DNA of 49,307 nucleotides from Streptomyces hayashii (GTDB lineage Bacteria > Actinomycetota > Actinomycetes > Streptomycetales > Streptomycetaceae): NCBI RefSeq assembly GCF_024539815.1, contig NZ_JAHHIU010000115.1:1-49307 (forward strand), read 5' to 3'. The notes under the pieces were generated by a model. The model was not told where the DNA came from and searched no databases. It was given only the letters and a program-made list of their open reading frames with translations. A program made the translations under genes and the position numbers. Each line of letters starts with the position of its first letter. The first letter of the stretch is position 1. Positions 46,537 to 49,307 of this stretch are shown piece by piece.

Positions 46537-49284
46537 GTGGCTTCCGGATCCGATCGCAACCCGATCATCATTGGCGGCCTTCCGAGTCAGGTTCCTGACT
46601 TCGATCCCGAGGAAACCCAGGAGTGGCTCGACTCCCTCGACGCCGCGATCGACGAGCGGGGCCGGGAGCGGGCCCGCTACCTCATGCTGCGCCTGATCGA
46701 GCGGGCCCGCGAGAAGCGCGTGGCCGTGCCCGAGATGCGCAGCACGGACTACGTCAACACCATCCCCACCAGGGCCGAGCCGTTCTTCCCGGGCAACGAG
46801 GAGATCGAGCGCAAGATCCTCAACGCGACCCGCTGGAACGCGGCCGTGATGGTGTCCAGGGCCCAGCGCCCGGGCATCGGCGTGGGCGGGCACATCGCCA
46901 CCTTCGCCTCCTCCGCGTCCCTCTACGACGTCGGCTTCAACCACTTCTTCCGCGGCAAGGACGAGGGCGACGGCGGCGACCAGGTCTTCTTCCAGGGCCA
47001 CGCCTCCCCGGGCATCTACGCGCGCGCGTTCCTGCTCGACCGGCTCAGCGAGGACAACCTCGACGCGTTCCGCCAGGAGAAGTCGAAGGCGCCGCACGGG
47101 CTGTCCTCGTACCCCCATCCGCGGCTCATGCCGGACTTCTGGGAGTTCCCGACGGTGTCGATGGGCCTCGGCCCGATCGGCGCGATCTACCAGGCGCGGA
47201 TGAACCGCTACATGCACGCGCGCGGGATCGCCGACACGTCGAAGTCGCACGTGTGGGCGTTCCTCGGCGACGGCGAGATGGACGAGCCCGAGTCGCTCGG
47301 CCAGCTGACCATCGCCGCGCGCGAGGGCCTGGACAACCTGACCTTCGTCGTCAACTGCAACCTCCAGCGGCTCGACGGCCCGGTGCGCGGCAACGGCAAG
47401 GTGATCCAGGAACTGGAGTCGGTCTTCCGCGGCGCCGGCTGGAACGTGATCAAGCTGATCTGGGACCGTTCCTGGGACCCGCTGCTCGCACAGGACCGCG
47501 ACGGCATCCTCGTCAACCGGATGAACACCACGCCGGACGGCCAGTTCCAGACCTACGCCACCGAGTCCGGCTCCTACATCCGCGACCACTTCTTCGGCGA
47601 CGACCAGCGGCTGCGCGCGATGGTCGAGGGCATGACCGACGACCAGATCCTGCACCTGGGCCGAGGCGGACACGACCACAAGAAGATCTACGCGGCCTTC
47701 AAGGCGGCCGTGGAGCACACCGGCCAGCCGACGGTGATCCTCGCCAAGACGGTCAAGGGCTGGACGCTGGGCCCGAACTTCGAGGGCCGCAACGCAACGC
47801 ACCAGATGAAGAAGCTGACGGTGGCCGACCTCAAGGGCTTCCGCGACCGGCTGCACCTGCCGATCTCCGACAAGGAGCTGGACAGCGGCCTCCCGCCGTA
47901 CTTCCACCCGGGCCGGAACTCGGAAGAGATCCAGTACATGCACGACCGCCGCAAGGGCCTCGGCGGCTATGTGCCGACCCGTGTCGTGCGTTCGAAGCCA
48001 CTCGCGCTGCCGGACGACAAGACATACGCGACCGTGAAGAAGGGCTCGGGTCAGCAGTCGATCGCCACCACCATGGCGTTCGTGCGACTGCTCAAGGACC
48101 TCATGCGGGACAAGGAACTCGGCAAGCGTTTCGTACTGATCGCGCCGGACGAGTACCGCACCTTCGGCATGGACTCCTTCTTCCCGAGTGCGAAGATCTA
48201 CAACCCGCTGGGCCAGCAGTACGAGTCGGTCGACCGTGAGCTGCTGCTCGCGTACAAGGAGTCCCCGACCGGGCAGATGCTGCACGACGGCATCTCGGAG
48301 GCCGGCTGCACGGCCTCCCTGATCGCCGCGGGCTCGGCGTACGCCACGCACGGCGAACCGCTGATCCCGGTCTACGTCTTCTACTCGATGTTCGGTTTCC
48401 AGCGCACGGGTGACCAGTTCTGGCAGATGGCGGACCAGCTGGCGCGCGGCTTCGTCCTGGGCGCGACCGCCGGCCGTACGACGCTGACCGGTGAGGGCCT
48501 GCAACACGCGGACGGCCACTCGCAGCTGCTCGCCTCGACGAACCCGGGCTGCGTCGCCTACGACCCGGCCTACGGCTTCGAGATCGCGCACATCGTGCAG
48601 GACGGGCTCCGGCGGATGTACGGCAGCTCCCCCGAGCACCCGCACGGCGAGGACGTCTTCTACTACCTCACCGTCTACAACGAGCCCATCCAGCACCCGG
48701 CCGAGCCGGCGAACGTGGACGCCGAGGGCATCGTCAAGGGCATCCACCGGTTCAGCGAGGGCACGTCGGGGTCGATCCCGGCGCAGATCATCGCCTCCGG
48801 TGTGGCGGTCCCGTGGGCGGTCGAGGCGCAGAAGATCCTCGCCGAGGAGTGGAACGTCCGGGCGGACGTCTGGTCGGCCACCTCCTGGAACGAGCTGCGG
48901 CGCGAGGCCGTCGAGGTCGAGCGGCACAACCTGCTCCACCCGGAGGAGGAGCAGCGGGTGCCCTACGTGACCCGCAAGCTGGCCGGGGCCGAGGGGCCGT
49001 TCGTGGCCGTCTCGGACTGGATGCGGGCGGTGCCGGACCAGATCGCCCGCTGGGTGCCGGGCACGTACCAGTCGCTGGGGGCGGACGGCTTCGGCTTCGC
49101 CGACACCCGCGGCGCGGCTCGGCGGTTCTTCCACATCGACGCCCAGTCGGTGGTCGTCGGCGTGCTCACCGAGCTGGCCAAGGAGGGCAAGATCGACCGG
49201 TCGCTGCTGAAGCAGGCCATCGACCGGTACCAGCTGCTGGACGCGTCGGCGGCGGACCCGGGGGTCGCCGGGGGCGACGCGTAA
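46537..49284 (+). CDS. aceE: Pyruvate dehydrogenase E1 component, homodimeric type
   Basis: 915 residues from a GTG with GTAAGGAA upstream. It is a homodimeric PDH E1 of the AceE type (E. coli 887). FPGNEEIERKILNATRWNAA opens the conserved region. The ThDP-binding motif is GDGEMDEPES at about 244 with NCNLQRLDGPVRGNGK after it, and ILAKTVKGWTLG is also conserved. The transketolase-like second half has FVLIAPDEYRTFGMDSFFPS, FGFQRTGDQFWQMADQ and GEGLQHADGHSQLLAST. It decarboxylates pyruvate and acetylates the E2 lipoyl groups, which must come from elsewhere, since no E2 gene is seen. A long terminator begins inside its last codons. Confidence 0.95.
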   Translation: MASGSDRNPIIIGGLPSQVPDFDPEETQEWLDSLDAAIDERGRERARYLMLRLIERAREKRVAVPEMRSTDYVNTIPTRAEPFFPGNEEIERKILNATRWNAAVMVSRAQRPGIGVGGHIATFASSASLYDVGFNHFFRGKDEGDGGDQVFFQGHASPGIYARAFLLDRLSEDNLDAFRQEKSKAPHGLSSYPHPRLMPDFWEFPTVSMGLGPIGAIYQARMNRYMHARGIADTSKSHVWAFLGDGEMDEPESLGQLTIAAREGLDNLTFVVNCNLQRLDGPVRGNGKVIQELESVFRGAGWNVIKLIWDRSWDPLLAQDRDGILVNRMNTTPDGQFQTYATESGSYIRDHFFGDDQRLRAMVEGMTDDQILHLGRGGHDHKKIYAAFKAAVEHTGQPTVILAKTVKGWTLGPNFEGRNATHQMKKLTVADLKGFRDRLHLPISDKELDSGLPPYFHPGRNSEEIQYMHDRRKGLGGYVPTRVVRSKPLALPDDKTYATVKKGSGQQSIATTMAFVRLLKDLMRDKELGKRFVLIAPDEYRTFGMDSFFPSAKIYNPLGQQYESVDRELLLAYKESPTGQMLHDGISEAGCTASLIAAGSAYATHGEPLIPVYVFYSMFGFQRTGDQFWQMADQLARGFVLGATAGRTTLTGEGLQHADGHSQLLASTNPGCVAYDPAYGFEIAHIVQDGLRRMYGSSPEHPHGEDVFYYLTVYNEPIQHPAEPANVDAEGIVKGIHRFSEGTSGSIPAQIIASGVAVPWAVEAQKILAEEWNVRADVWSATSWNELRREAVEVERHNLLHPEEEQRVPYVTRKLAGAEGPFVAVSDWMRAVPDQIARWVPGTYQSLGADGFGFADTRGAARRFFHIDAQSVVVGVLTELAKEGKIDRSLLKQAIDRYQLLDASAADPGVAGGDA

Positions 49285-49307
49285 GGGTCACCGGCGACCC
49301 CCGGGTC
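49255..49307 (+). terminator. Terminator overlapping the aceE stop codon
   Basis: A perfect 17 bp inverted repeat (arms 49255-49271 and 49291-49307) has its left arm in the last codons of aceE and its right arm ending at the window edge. The 19-base loop includes the stop codon. The stem may be even longer beyond the window. Confidence 0.7.

Noticed and set aside
46453..49134. 893-residue open frame opposite aceE
   Set aside because: It is the complement of a highly conserved gene; the translation is Val/Arg/His-rich shadow without domains, and aceE has all its motifs.

Overview
The window is a piece of a Streptomyces-type chromosome. GC is very high (over 70%), third codon positions are almost all G or C, GTG starts are frequent, and the gene families are typical of the genus. 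The order ter module - peroxiredoxin - DUF3052 - aceE, and the gene content in general, resemble the core region of Streptomyces coelicolor that ends near its aceE gene. That comparison is from memory and was not searched. There are 46 protein genes, one tRNA, one recognisable riboswitch and several strong terminator hairpins. I see no insertion sequence, prophage or CRISPR array.

Layout. 1-7.6 kb: the end of an ECF-type ABC transporter (ATPase plus S component), a small secreted SLT-type lytic transglycosylase with a hairpin-rich leader, a DUF1275 membrane protein, a divergent CYP125 / FadA5-like thiolase pair around a KstR-like palindrome, an acyltransferase-3 membrane enzyme and a small membrane protein. 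7.7-14 kb: a GT87-PAP2 fusion, an O-methyltransferase, an FHA protein, a DUF1992 protein and a two-gene operon of related envelope proteins. 14-24 kb: a GNAT enzyme, a DHA2 MFS transporter with a MarR-like tail, an anchored peptidoglycan-binding protein, a HAD phosphatase, a GDT1/UPF0016 cation transporter behind a yybP-ykoY (Mn2+) riboswitch, a secreted HNH nuclease, a PhoD-like phosphatase, DoxX and a DedA-like protein. 24-30 kb: DUF2277, GNAT, a coupled DCC-oxidoreductase / serine-hydrolase pair, a small gene behind a LexA-like site, tRNA-Val(UAC), a DUF4097 protein, a coiled-coil membrane protein and DUF4383.

30-35.3 kb is a cell-envelope block on the minus strand: a class A penicillin-binding protein whose SxxK lysine is Gln, a NodB-like protein with a changed first motif, and an exported amidase-fold protein. 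35.9-44.9 kb is a complete ter (tellurium/stress) module. It holds HAD phosphatase, PRTase-TRSP joined in one open frame to StiP, a citrate-lyase-like aldolase, three TerD-type proteins, one TerA-like protein and a TerC-like membrane protein. The enzymes form a tight minus-strand operon, and the Ca2+-binding TerD proteins with the TerC-like protein sit beside it. The window ends with a BCP-type peroxiredoxin, DUF3052 and aceE. The same neighbours occur in Mycobacterium tuberculosis (ahpE - Rv2239c - aceE).

The points most worth following are the KstR-like operator, the SxxQ penicillin-binding protein, the PRTase-TRSP-StiP continuous frame, the aceE inverted repeat and the tandem paralogues at 12.3-13.9 kb.
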